Shown here one piece after another: positions 10,022-17,753 of a stretch of 64,000 nt of DNA; the first letter of the stretch is position 1, and every line of letters starts with the position of its first letter. Source of the stretch: Pseudomonas sediminis (GTDB lineage: Bacteria; Pseudomonadota; Gammaproteobacteria; Pseudomonadales; Pseudomonadaceae); contig NZ_CP154631.1 in assembly GCF_039555755.1 (NCBI RefSeq), forward strand, positions 186,001 through 250,000. The letters run 5' to 3'. Position numbers and translations under genes: made by a program. The notes below the pieces were generated by a model. The model was not told the DNA's origin, did not search any database, and saw only the letters and a list, made by a program, of their open reading frames with translations.

Positions 10022-11155
10022 TCAGGATCGAGCGAGGCGCCAGAGACGGGCGATATCCGTGGTGCGAGCCTGCAACTCAGCCGCCGCACCGGCCATCGCC
10101 TGCTCCAGGGACAACGGCCCCGGTGCCAGGCTGAATGCAGCTTCGATACCAGCGTCGTACAGCGCCTGATAGTTGTCGCCCAGACTACCGGACAAGGCGA
10201 TGACCGGTACCCCTGCCGCACGCGCCACGCGCGCTACCCCGACCGGGGTCTTGCCATGCAGGGTCTGGGCATCCATACGCCCCTCCCCGGTAATCACCAG
10301 ATCCGCGTTCTCTACTGCGGCAGCGAGGCCGGACAGCTCGGCCACCAGCGCGATACCGGGGCGGAAGCTTGCCTTGAGGAAGGCACGCGCAGCGAAGCCG
10401 AGACCGCCCGCCGCGCCCACACCAGGGAACTCGGCGTGGTCCTCGCCCAGCGTCGCCGCCACGATACGGGCGAAGCGACCGAGCGCCGTATCCAGCTCGG
10501 CGACATGCTCAGGCGTCGCCCCCTTCTGCGGACCGAACACCGCAGATGCGCCGCGAGGCCCGCACAAGGGATTGTCGACATCAGCAGCGACCTCGATCTG
10601 CACCCTGAGCAGACGCGCGTCGAGCCCACTCAAATCAAGCTGGTCGAGACCGGCCAAAGCCGCGCCACCCGGCGCCAGCTCGCGCCCCTGGACATCGAGA
10701 AAGCGCATCCCTAGCGCCTGTAACAAGCCTGCACCGGCGTCATTGGTGGCACTGCCGCCCAGCCCCAGGATGATGCGCGCAGCACCGGCATCCAGCGCCT
10801 CGCGGATCAGCTCGCCAGTGCCGAAGCTGCAGGCCAGACGAGCATCGCGCTGTTCACGTGGCACCCAGTGCAAGCCACTGGCAGCAGCCATCTCGATGAC
10901 TGCCGTGCCCTGCCCCAGCCAACCCCAATGCGCCTTGACCGACTCACCCTGCGGGCCACGCACCTCACACTCGCGGCGCTCGCCGCCGACGGCAGCGAGC
11001 AGCGCATCGACCGTGCCTTCGCCGCCATCGGCCATTGGCCTCAGCAAACATTCGGCCTCGGGAAAAACCTGCTGCCAACCGCGGGCGATGGCGGCGGCCA
11101 CGTCGGGCGCGCTGAGGCTCTCCTTGAAGGAGTCAGGAGCAATGACGATTTTCAT
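10022..11155 (-). CDS. garK: Glycerate kinase
   Basis: A 377-residue class II glycerate 2-kinase (GK-I/GarK/GlxK family), which phosphorylates D-glycerate with ATP. The start MKIVIAPDSFKESLSA and the internal motifs GLGGSATNDAGAG and VITGEGRMDAQTLHGKTP are diagnostic of the family. The ATG at 11155 is preferred to an upstream in-frame codon because the family always begins MKIVIAPDSFK, and a GAGGT site lies 7 bases upstream. It stands downstream of a GntP-type permease on the same strand, separated by a MITE-like repeat. The two probably take up and phosphorylate glycerate. Confidence 0.95.
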   Translation of the reverse strand: MKIVIAPDSFKESLSAPDVAAAIARGWQQVFPEAECLLRPMADGGEGTVDALLAAVGGERRECEVRGPQGESVKAHWGWLGQGTAVIEMAAASGLHWVPREQRDARLACSFGTGELIREALDAGAARIILGLGGSATNDAGAGLLQALGMRFLDVQGRELAPGGAALAGLDQLDLSGLDARLLRVQIEVAADVDNPLCGPRGASAVFGPQKGATPEHVAELDTALGRFARIVAATLGEDHAEFPGVGAAGGLGFAARAFLKASFRPGIALVAELSGLAAAVENADLVITGEGRMDAQTLHGKTPVGVARVARAAGVPVIALSGSLGDNYQALYDAGIEAAFSLAPGPLSLEQAMAGAAAELQARTTDIARLWRLARS

Positions 11156-11204
11156 GATAGGTACCTCGAAAGGAGGCAGGCGACCTTCTGGTCGCCTGCT
11201 GGTT

Positions 11205-11346
11205 ACAGACCGTTGAAAAACGTAGGCGAGGCAGTCAGTGCAAGGCAAAAACAGGCGAAAAAGCGGAGTTTACGAGCTGTAAATGAGCATTTTGAGCCTG
11301 TTTTTAACTCAGCAATGGCAACGCAGGTAGTTTTTGAACGGTCTGT
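11205..11346. repeat. MITE-like repeat, copy 1
   Basis: A 142-bp element bounded by near-perfect terminal inverted repeats: ACAGACCGTTGAAAAAC at the left, and the reverse complement of ACAGACCGTTCAAAAAC at the right, with 1 difference in 17. Inside it a second inverted pair, AAAAACAGGC / GCCTGTTTTT, can form a long hairpin. A second, inverted copy lies at 16186-16346. It has no coding capacity. Here it separates the permease from garK. Confidence 0.75.
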
Positions 11347-11356
11347 TAAAGCGGGA

Positions 11357-12724
11357 TTACAGCAAAACCAGACTCAGCAGCCAGACAGCGGCCATACCGG
11401 CGATACCCTGGATCAGGGTCGCCATGGTTTGGGCACGGTAAGCGGTCGCCACTTTCATGCGGCTGAACTGGGTGACGACCCAGAAGAAACTGTCGTTGGC
11501 GTGGGAAACGGTCATCGCACCCGCACCAATGGCCATCACCGTCAGCACGCGGCCCATCTCGCTGTCGAGGCCCAGGTTGCCCAGCAGAGGCGCAACCATC
11601 GCCGAAGTGGTGACCAGCGCGACGGTGGAGGAGCCTTGGGCACTCTTCAGCGCAGCAGCCACCAGGAACGGCATGAACAAGCCGATACCCAGTGCCGACA
11701 GGGTGTCGCCCAAGTAGCCGGTCAGCGCGGTGGCCTTGAGGATGGCACCGAAGGCACCACCGGCACCGGTGATCAGCAAAATCGGCGCCGCCTCTTTCAG
11801 GCCATGAGCGACGTAGTCATGGAACTGCTGACGCTTGCCTTCGCCCTTGAGCAGCGAGCACGCCAACACCAGACCGACCAGCAGCGCGGCAACCGGCTGA
11901 CCGAGGAAACTCAGCACATCGAAGAAAACGCCAGTGCCGAAGGGCTTGCTCGGGAAAGCAGCGACCGAGCCCAGGCAGATCAGGATGATCGGCACGAAGA
12001 TCGGCGAGAACGCCTGCCAGGCGCTGGGCAGCTTGCCGTAGCGAGCGCGCAGTGCATCAAAATCGACGTTATCGGCGAGCAGCTCGCTTGGCGCTTCTTC
12101 CAGCAAGTCGTGATCGTTCTGCTTGAGGAAACGGTTAGCCCACAGCATACCGGCCACGGCGGTGATCGCAGCGACAAGCAGACCGACCAGGATCACCAGA
12201 CCAAGCGAGGTTTCCAGGCCCAGGTTGCCGGCGGCAGCGATCGGGCCGGGTGTTGGCGGCACGAAGGTATGGGTGGCATACAGGCCGGTAGCCAGGGCCA
12301 CGCTCATGGCCACCACGGACACCTTCATGCGTGCAGCCAGGGCATTCTTCAGCGAGTTGAGAATGACGTAGCCGGAGTCGCAGAACACCGGAATCGATAC
12401 CAGGTAACCGATGATCGACATGGTCAGGGTGGGGAAACGCTGGCCCAGCAGACGAATCACCGTCTCGGCCATGGTAATGGCGGCGCCGCTGCGCTCGAGG
12501 ATCACGCCAATGATGGTACCGAGAACGATGACGATGCCGATGTAACCGAGAATGCCGCCGAAGCCGGCAGTCATGGTCTTGATGATTTCGCCGCTAGGCA
12601 GCTGATAGGCAAAGCCGGCGATCAGCGCAGCAGCCAGCAATGCCAGGAAGGGGTGCAATTTCAAACGGGTAGTGGACAGCACGATGAATGCAATCAGTGC
12701 CACCAGGATCAGGACCAGGCCCAT
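11357..12724 (-). CDS. GntP-family permease (gluconate/glycerate type)
   Basis: A 455-residue inner-membrane permease with the length and 12-14 helix pattern of the GntP family. Signature stretches include GYIGIVIVLGTIIGVILERSG, VFCDSGYVILNSL, FVPPTPGPIAAAG and, near the end, AMTVSHANDSFFWVVTQFS. The start at 12724 was chosen because GAGGAG lies 8 bases upstream, while earlier in-frame codons have none. With garK downstream and a CdaR-type regulator upstream on the same strand, the likely substrate is glycerate or a related sugar acid (inference). Confidence 0.88.
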   Translation of the reverse strand: MGLVLILVALIAFIVLSTTRLKLHPFLALLAAALIAGFAYQLPSGEIIKTMTAGFGGILGYIGIVIVLGTIIGVILERSGAAITMAETVIRLLGQRFPTLTMSIIGYLVSIPVFCDSGYVILNSLKNALAARMKVSVVAMSVALATGLYATHTFVPPTPGPIAAAGNLGLETSLGLVILVGLLVAAITAVAGMLWANRFLKQNDHDLLEEAPSELLADNVDFDALRARYGKLPSAWQAFSPIFVPIILICLGSVAAFPSKPFGTGVFFDVLSFLGQPVAALLVGLVLACSLLKGEGKRQQFHDYVAHGLKEAAPILLITGAGGAFGAILKATALTGYLGDTLSALGIGLFMPFLVAAALKSAQGSSTVALVTTSAMVAPLLGNLGLDSEMGRVLTVMAIGAGAMTVSHANDSFFWVVTQFSRMKVATAYRAQTMATLIQGIAGMAAVWLLSLVLL

Positions 12725-12909
12725 GACCAGTCTCCTCATTGTTGTTATGGCGGGCGCAAGGCCCGGATGGGAATGCCGACAGGCGCCACATTGTGGCTCA
12801 GCCTGCACCAGCATCGCCCTGTGCGCCAGCACCAAAACAACAAGAGCTGAGTGCAATTGGCTGTGCAATCGCACAAAGCCAGCACCCCGTATTCACCAGC
12901 GAAGATGAA

Positions 12910-14040
12910 TTACCGAACGCTCAACGGCGCTGTCGCGGCAGGCTCCAGCAAGCCCAGCCCCAAAGATAGCTGCAGGCGCTGATCCAGCCGATTGAGATCC
13001 AGACCACTGAGTTCGGCGATGCGCTCCAGGCGGTAGCGCAACGTATTGCGATGAATGCCCAACTCCTGTGCACAGGTTTGCACCTGGCCGTCATGCGCGC
13101 ACCAGGCTTCCAGCGTGGCCCTTAGCGTGCCTTGCGGGTCCTGCATCAGCACCTGCCGCAACGGCGCCAGCCAGCCCTGCAGTAACCAGCTGTGGCGCTG
13201 GGCATAGAGCAGCGTCGGCAGGCGCAATTCGTCCAGGCGTAGCAGGCGACGATCGGGAAAGCGCGCTTGGCCATAGGCCTGAAGATCGCGCAGGACCAGG
13301 CTGGCCTGGCGCAGCTCGGTCAGATCATGCAGCGGATCGCTGAGCGCCAGCGACCCTACCCCCCACTCGCGCTCGTCAGCCTGCTGGAGCCAGGCACGAT
13401 CATCACGGGTGGCGTTGTAGGGCCGGCACCAGAGCAGTTCATGGCGCCCGAGCGGCGCCACCAGATGTTCACTCTTGCCCCCCAATGCGGCGAGCAGACG
13501 CGCCTGACGCGGCAGCGGATCGCCCTCACCATCGAGTTGCAGCAGACACATCTGTCGTGGCCAGGTCAGTTGCAGGCCCAGACGTTCGGCATCGACCTCG
13601 AGACTGGACAGACGCAGCATGGGATCGAGCAACTGTCGCAACCAGGCCTCCTGCTGGTGCCGCTGCCAATGCCGCTCGGCTTGTAGCACGCGATGCTCGA
13701 CCAACATTTCCGCTGCCATGCGCACCAGTTCGGCATAGGGCCGCACGATCTCGGGGTCGCCCGTGATACCGAGCACGCCAATCAGGCGCTCGGCATGCAG
13801 CAACGGCAGATTGACACCTGGCTTGACACCTCGCAGGCACGCCGCCGCCTGAGCGTCGATCTCCACCACGCGACAATTGGCCAGCACCAATTGCGCCCCC
13901 TCATGACGGGTGTGCAGCCGGCTGGGGTCACCGCTGCCGATGATCATGCCCTGGGCATCCATCACATTGATGTTGTGCGGCAGGATGGCCATGGCGCGGT
14001 CGACAATGTGCTGCGCCAGGGTAGAGTCGAGTTCGAGCAT
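12910..14040 (-). CDS. CdaR-family sugar-diacid type transcriptional regulator
   Basis: A 376-residue cytoplasmic DNA-binding regulator. The N-terminal 130 residues form the sugar-diacid recognition domain (LAQHIVDRAMAILPHNINVMD, GVNLPLLHAERLIGVLGITG). The C-terminus is a PucR/CdaR helix-turn-helix (ELGIHRNTLRYRLERI). CdaR-type proteins respond to glycerate or glucarate and activate garK/permease genes, which fits the two genes just downstream. The start at 14040 is preferred because MLELDSTLAQ is the family start. Its GAGG ribosome site lies inside a hairpin followed by T residues. Confidence 0.88.
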   Translation of the reverse strand: MLELDSTLAQHIVDRAMAILPHNINVMDAQGMIIGSGDPSRLHTRHEGAQLVLANCRVVEIDAQAAACLRGVKPGVNLPLLHAERLIGVLGITGDPEIVRPYAELVRMAAEMLVEHRVLQAERHWQRHQQEAWLRQLLDPMLRLSSLEVDAERLGLQLTWPRQMCLLQLDGEGDPLPRQARLLAALGGKSEHLVAPLGRHELLWCRPYNATRDDRAWLQQADEREWGVGSLALSDPLHDLTELRQASLVLRDLQAYGQARFPDRRLLRLDELRLPTLLYAQRHSWLLQGWLAPLRQVLMQDPQGTLRATLEAWCAHDGQVQTCAQELGIHRNTLRYRLERIAELSGLDLNRLDQRLQLSLGLGLLEPAATAPLSVR

Positions 14041-14067
14041 GAAAAACGGCCTCGCGAATGAGGCCGT
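14041..14067 (-). terminator. Hairpin with T-run immediately before the regulator start codon
   Basis: On the minus strand an 8-bp stem (ACGGCCTC / GAGGCCGT, loop ATTCGC) is followed at once by TTTTC and then the ATG at 14040. It has the form of an intrinsic terminator for the ProQ-domain gene upstream. However, its 3' arm contains the only plausible ribosome-binding sequence (GAGG) of the regulator, so it could also limit translation. Both roles are inferred from structure only. Confidence 0.5.
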
Positions 14068-14140
14068 CATTGTAGGCGCGCCAGCGACGCTTCACGAGGT
14101 ATCCCTCGCAGCGCCGGCAAAACCTTCAGCTAGCCAGGAT

Positions 14141-14659
14141 TTACTCCGCAGCAGGTGCTGCAGCGCTCTCCACGGCCTTGTCGTCCGCTGGAGCTTTCGC
14201 CTTGGCCTGATTGCGCCGAGCTTCGGCACGGTGCCGCCTGGCCTGCTGCTTGGCATGCAGCGCCTGCGCCGCCGTCACCATACCAACGGGCTGGCCTTGC
14301 AGATCCAGACGCGGTGCATTTTCGGTCATGGCAGCCCAGTAACGACCACCGCGGCACCAGGCGGCAATACCCGCTTTGAGCTGCTCAACGGTGATACCGA
14401 GCAACTGCAGATGTTGCTCGGCGTCCTTGAGAATGCCTTCCTTCAACGGCACCTTGGGCGCCGGATTGACCGGGAAGGCCAAGGGGAAGTGCTTCTGCAA
14501 GCGCCAGATCGCCTCGACGGTAGGATCCTGCTCACGCGCCTTACCTTTGGGCGGCTGCTTGCGTTTTTGCGGCTTCGCGCTTTCGGTCTTTACCTGCTGT
14601 ACCTGCTGCTTCTCGGCGCGCAGGCGGTCACGTAGCTCGGCTAATTGTTCAAAACCCAT
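14141..14659 (-). CDS. ProQ/FinO-domain RNA-binding protein
   Basis: A 172-residue basic protein. After a charged, Lys/Gln-rich N-terminus (residues 1-45) comes a ProQ/FinO core of about 100 residues with WRLQKHFPLAFPVNPAPKVPLKEGI and IAAWCRGGRYWAAM. The tail is rich in Ala, Lys and Arg. ProQ/FinO proteins are RNA chaperones that bind structured 3' ends of small and messenger RNAs. The gene order next to pdxH matches P. aeruginosa PA1050, from memory. Target RNAs cannot be inferred. Confidence 0.85.
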   Translation of the reverse strand: MGFEQLAELRDRLRAEKQQVQQVKTESAKPQKRKQPPKGKAREQDPTVEAIWRLQKHFPLAFPVNPAPKVPLKEGILKDAEQHLQLLGITVEQLKAGIAAWCRGGRYWAAMTENAPRLDLQGQPVGMVTAAQALHAKQQARRHRAEARRNQAKAKAPADDKAVESAAAPAAE

Positions 14660-14763
14660 CGTTCGGTTCGCAGCGTCCTGGTTGGTTCGTGGCGCAAGGG
14701 TATCTTATGTGCTCGTTTCGTACAGCCTTATTGGCGAACAGCATGCTCGACGGTAGCTGATGG

Positions 14764-15411
14764 TCAGGGCGCCAACCGCTCACGAATCCAGGCTTCACCC
14801 TTGAACCGATAGTTGAGGCGGTCATGCAGGCGGCTTGGCCTGCCCTGCCAGAATTCGATGCGCTCGGGCAGCAGGCGGTAGCCGCCCCAGTGCGGTGGAC
14901 AGTGTGGCGTCTGGTTGAGGAAGCGTCTTTCGGTTTCCGCCAGCAGGTTTTCCAGCTCGGCGCGGTCGCGAATCACCTTGCTCTGCGGCGAAGCCCAGGC
15001 GCCGATGCGGCTGCCCAGCGGGCGTACCTGGAAGTAGCCGTCAGATTCGGCCGGGGTGACCTGCTCGACGCGGCCTTCGATGCGCACCTGGCGCTCCAGG
15101 CTGGGCCAGAAGAAGGTCATGGCGGCGAACGGGCGCGCCGCGAGCTGGCGGCCCTTGGCGCTGTCGTAGTTGCTGAAGAAGGTGAAGCCGCGTTCGTCGA
15201 GCCCCTTGAGCAGTAGCACCCGGCAGTGCGGGCGGCCATCTTCGTCGACAGTGGCCAGGGTCATGGCGTTGGGTTCGACCGGCAGTTGCTCGGTCTTGAC
15301 CGCGTCATCGAACCACTGACGAAACAGGGCAAAGGGTTCCAACGGGGCCTGGGCTTCGCTCAGGCCATCGCGGGTATAGTCGCGGCGCATATCGGCCAGG
15401 GTTTGGGTCAT
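14764..15411 (-). CDS. pdxH: Pyridoxamine 5'-phosphate oxidase
   Basis: A 215-residue FMN enzyme that oxidises pyridoxamine or pyridoxine phosphate to pyridoxal phosphate, the last step of vitamin B6 synthesis and salvage. The N-terminus [20 protein letters not shown], the FMN-binding [20 protein letters not shown] and the C-terminal [12 protein letters not shown] with a final RLAP are all typical. It is full length for the family. Confidence 0.97.
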   Translation of the reverse strand: MTQTLADMRRDYTRDGLSEAQAPLEPFALFRQWFDDAVKTEQLPVEPNAMTLATVDEDGRPHCRVLLLKGLDERGFTFFSNYDSAKGRQLAARPFAAMTFFWPSLERQVRIEGRVEQVTPAESDGYFQVRPLGSRIGAWASPQSKVIRDRAELENLLAETERRFLNQTPHCPPHWGGYRLLPERIEFWQGRPSRLHDRLNYRFKGEAWIRERLAP

Positions 15412-15491
15412 GGCAATTCCTCAGGGCAGGGCCAGAAACCAATCCGTTGGATTCGAGTGCCTGCCCGCTCAGGGTGGAAATGCCCGCAAGC

Positions 15492-16145
15492 TTACTCCGA
15501 CTTGCCCACTTTTCCTTGATCTGCAGCAGCTACCTTGGGTGCATCCTTGAGCTCCGCCTTGGCCGGTTGGCTGTACTTGGCGATCAGGCCCTGCATGGTG
15601 TCACGCGAGGTCAGGAGGATTTCCACACGGCGGTTGAGCGCACGGCCGGCCGCGCTGTCGTTTGCCGCACGGGGTGCGTCGGAGCCCAGGCCCATGACCT
15701 GCAGGCGATTCTGCTTGAGGCCGCTGAGACGAAAAATCGAGGTCACGGCACGCGCGCGCTGCTGACTAAGTTCGCGGTTCTTCGCATCGTCACCGCTGGT
15801 GTCGGCATGGCCGAGTACGACCACGGCGACATCCTCGTCGGCTTCCAACAGTTTGGCCACGCGAGTGATCGGGCCCAAGCTGACCGGCAGCAGCATCTGC
15901 GGGCGATCCGGATTGAACGAGCCCTGCACCGGAGCGGTGACCACCAGCAGGTTCTCGCGGCGTTCGAACTCGAAGTGGCTGCCCTTGACCGCTTCACGCA
16001 GTTTCGGCTCGTACTCGTCGAGCCAGGCGCGAGTCACTTGAGGCGGTGGCATCACTGCCGGCTTGGCGACTTCCTTCTTTTCCGAGCCGGCGCAGCCCGC
16101 GATCAGCAGGCAGCAGGTAAAGGCAAAAATCTTGTTGGCACGCAT
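15492..16145 (-). CDS. OmpA-family lipoprotein
   Basis: A 217-residue outer-membrane lipoprotein. The signal ends in LLIAGC (Cys 18). The C-terminal half is an OmpA-like peptidoglycan-binding domain: VVVLGHADTSGDDAKNRELS, RARAVTSIFRLSGL and AAGRALNRRVEILL. The N-terminal half between the signal and this domain (DUF4398/OmpA linker-like) is not recognised. Expected to tether the outer membrane to the cell wall. It lies upstream of pdxH on the same strand with 80 bases between. Confidence 0.88.
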   Translation of the reverse strand: MRANKIFAFTCCLLIAGCAGSEKKEVAKPAVMPPPQVTRAWLDEYEPKLREAVKGSHFEFERRENLLVVTAPVQGSFNPDRPQMLLPVSLGPITRVAKLLEADEDVAVVVLGHADTSGDDAKNRELSQQRARAVTSIFRLSGLKQNRLQVMGLGSDAPRAANDSAAGRALNRRVEILLTSRDTMQGLIAKYSQPAKAELKDAPKVAAADQGKVGKSE

Positions 16146-16185
16146 GTAGCCCCCGGGGTCAAACAGATCTAATGGTCGATTCGTT

Positions 16186-16346
16186 ATCAGGCTGTTGAAA
16201 AACTACCTGTGTTGCCATTGCTGCGTTAAAAACAGGCTCGTGCGCGAGTCCGATCAAAATGCTCATTTACAACTCGTAAACTGCGCTTTTTCGCCTGTTT
16301 TTGCCTTGCACTGGCTACCTCGCCTACGTTTTTCAACGGCCTGTTA
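16186..16346. repeat. MITE-like repeat, copy 2 (inverted relative to copy 1)
   Basis: The same element as at 11205-11346 but in opposite orientation. Termini read ATCAGGCTGTTGAAAAAC and GTTTTTCAACGGCCTGTTA, and internal AAAAACAGGC and GCCTGTTTTT form the second inverted pair. It carries about 17 extra bases near 16231-16248 that are missing from copy 1. It lies between the OmpA lipoprotein and the esterase gene, outside both frames. Confidence 0.75.
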
Positions 16347-16387
16347 TGGTTGGTACTGAACGGTTGGCGCAAGTTTAGCCGTTTCAA

Positions 16388-17533
16388 TCAGATACAGTCC
16401 GCAATCTGTCGCGCAAGTTTCTGCGCGCGGGGGTCCATCAAGACGAACGGTCCTAGATTGTTGGTAACGAAACCGAATGCCAGGTCTCGTTCCGGGTCGG
16501 CAAAACCGCTGGAGCCACCGGCGCCGGGATGGCCGAAGGCTTTTGCCCCCATGCCATAAGTGGCGTTGGCCACATCGGCTTGATCGAGCATGCAACCCAG
16601 GCCGAAACGCGTGCGGGTCAGCAAGGTCTTGTCGTCACCGACACTGTGCTCACGGGTCATTTCACCCAGCAGCTCGGCATCGAGCAGGCCGCCGTCGAGC
16701 AGACCGGCATAGAAGCCCGCCAGGCTGCGCGCGTTGCCGTGACCATTCGCGGCCGGCTGCTGCATGCGCCGCCACTCCGGCTTGTTGGTACTGGTCATGA
16801 TCGACGGCGGGTTGGTGAACGAGCGCGTGCTCATGGCTTGGGCGTCACTCATCATCACCTTGAGCAGACGCTGCGCTGCAGCGTCGCCAAGATTGCCCTT
16901 GCCGCGAGCGATATGGGCGACGCGATCAAATTCACTGTCAGCCAGGCCGACGTGGAAATCCAGCTCCAGCGGCTTGGCGATGCGCGCAGCGATGCTCTCG
17001 CCAGGGCCACGGCCTTCGACACGGCGAATCAGCTCACCGATGAGCCAACCATAGGTAATCGGCGCGTAGCCATGACCATCACCCAGCGGCCACCAAGGCT
17101 CTTCAGCCGCCAGCGCATTAGTCATGGTCTGCCAGTCGTATAGCGCCTCGGCGGGCAGTGCCTGGCGCAACGCCGGCAAGCCGGCCTGGTGGCAGAGCAG
17201 GTGACGCACGCTGATACGCTGCTTGCCGGCGGCGGCGAACTCAGGCCAGTAGCGCGCCACCGGTGCATCCAGGTCGAGCTTGCCCTCACCCACCAGTTGC
17301 AGGGCCACCACAGCAGCGAAGGGCTTGGTGCAGGAGAACAGATTGGCGATGGTGTCGCTGTGCCAGGCCTGCTGGCCGTCCTTGTCCATGACCCCGGCCC
17401 ACAGGTCGACCACGGTTTCCCCGCCGACCTTCACGCACAGGGCCGCGCCCCGTTCCTGTGTGTCCTCGAACAGAGCGGCAAATGCGTCCCTCACCGCTTC
17501 GAAGCGCAAGTCGAAATAGCCCTGAATCTGCAC
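16388..17533 (-). CDS. Serine hydrolase of the beta-lactamase/EstB family
   Basis: A class C beta-lactamase-fold esterase of about 381 residues, cytoplasmic as no signal is seen. The catalytic S-x-x-K is SCTK (about Ser 67, Lys 70) within ANLFSCTKPFAA. The partner tyrosine is in ITYGWLIGE (about Tyr 161), and the C-terminal HPGAGGSSGFADPE supplies the third motif. The start is taken at the GTG of 17533, because AGGAG lies 7 bases before it; an ATG at 17551 would place that site inside the gene. P. aeruginosa PA1047 is the likely counterpart (memory). Confidence 0.85.
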   Translation of the reverse strand: MQIQGYFDLRFEAVRDAFAALFEDTQERGAALCVKVGGETVVDLWAGVMDKDGQQAWHSDTIANLFSCTKPFAAVVALQLVGEGKLDLDAPVARYWPEFAAAGKQRISVRHLLCHQAGLPALRQALPAEALYDWQTMTNALAAEEPWWPLGDGHGYAPITYGWLIGELIRRVEGRGPGESIAARIAKPLELDFHVGLADSEFDRVAHIARGKGNLGDAAAQRLLKVMMSDAQAMSTRSFTNPPSIMTSTNKPEWRRMQQPAANGHGNARSLAGFYAGLLDGGLLDAELLGEMTREHSVGDDKTLLTRTRFGLGCMLDQADVANATYGMGAKAFGHPGAGGSSGFADPERDLAFGFVTNNLGPFVLMDPRAQKLARQIADCI

Positions 17534-17753
17534 GCTGCTCTCCTGTTTCACCGCTTATCTCAATACTGCCAATGATGGCAGCCACCCATCATGCAATGTT
17601 CTGAAACTTCATAAAATAGCGATGTTCGATTGGTTTTTCCTATGATGAAACAAATGCGGCCTGATATGACCAATACGCCCTGAATAGCGCAGCTAAGGTG
17701 CGTACGTAGTCGTCAGGCCGCCTTGGATTCGACGCTCGGCACAGGAGAAACGA

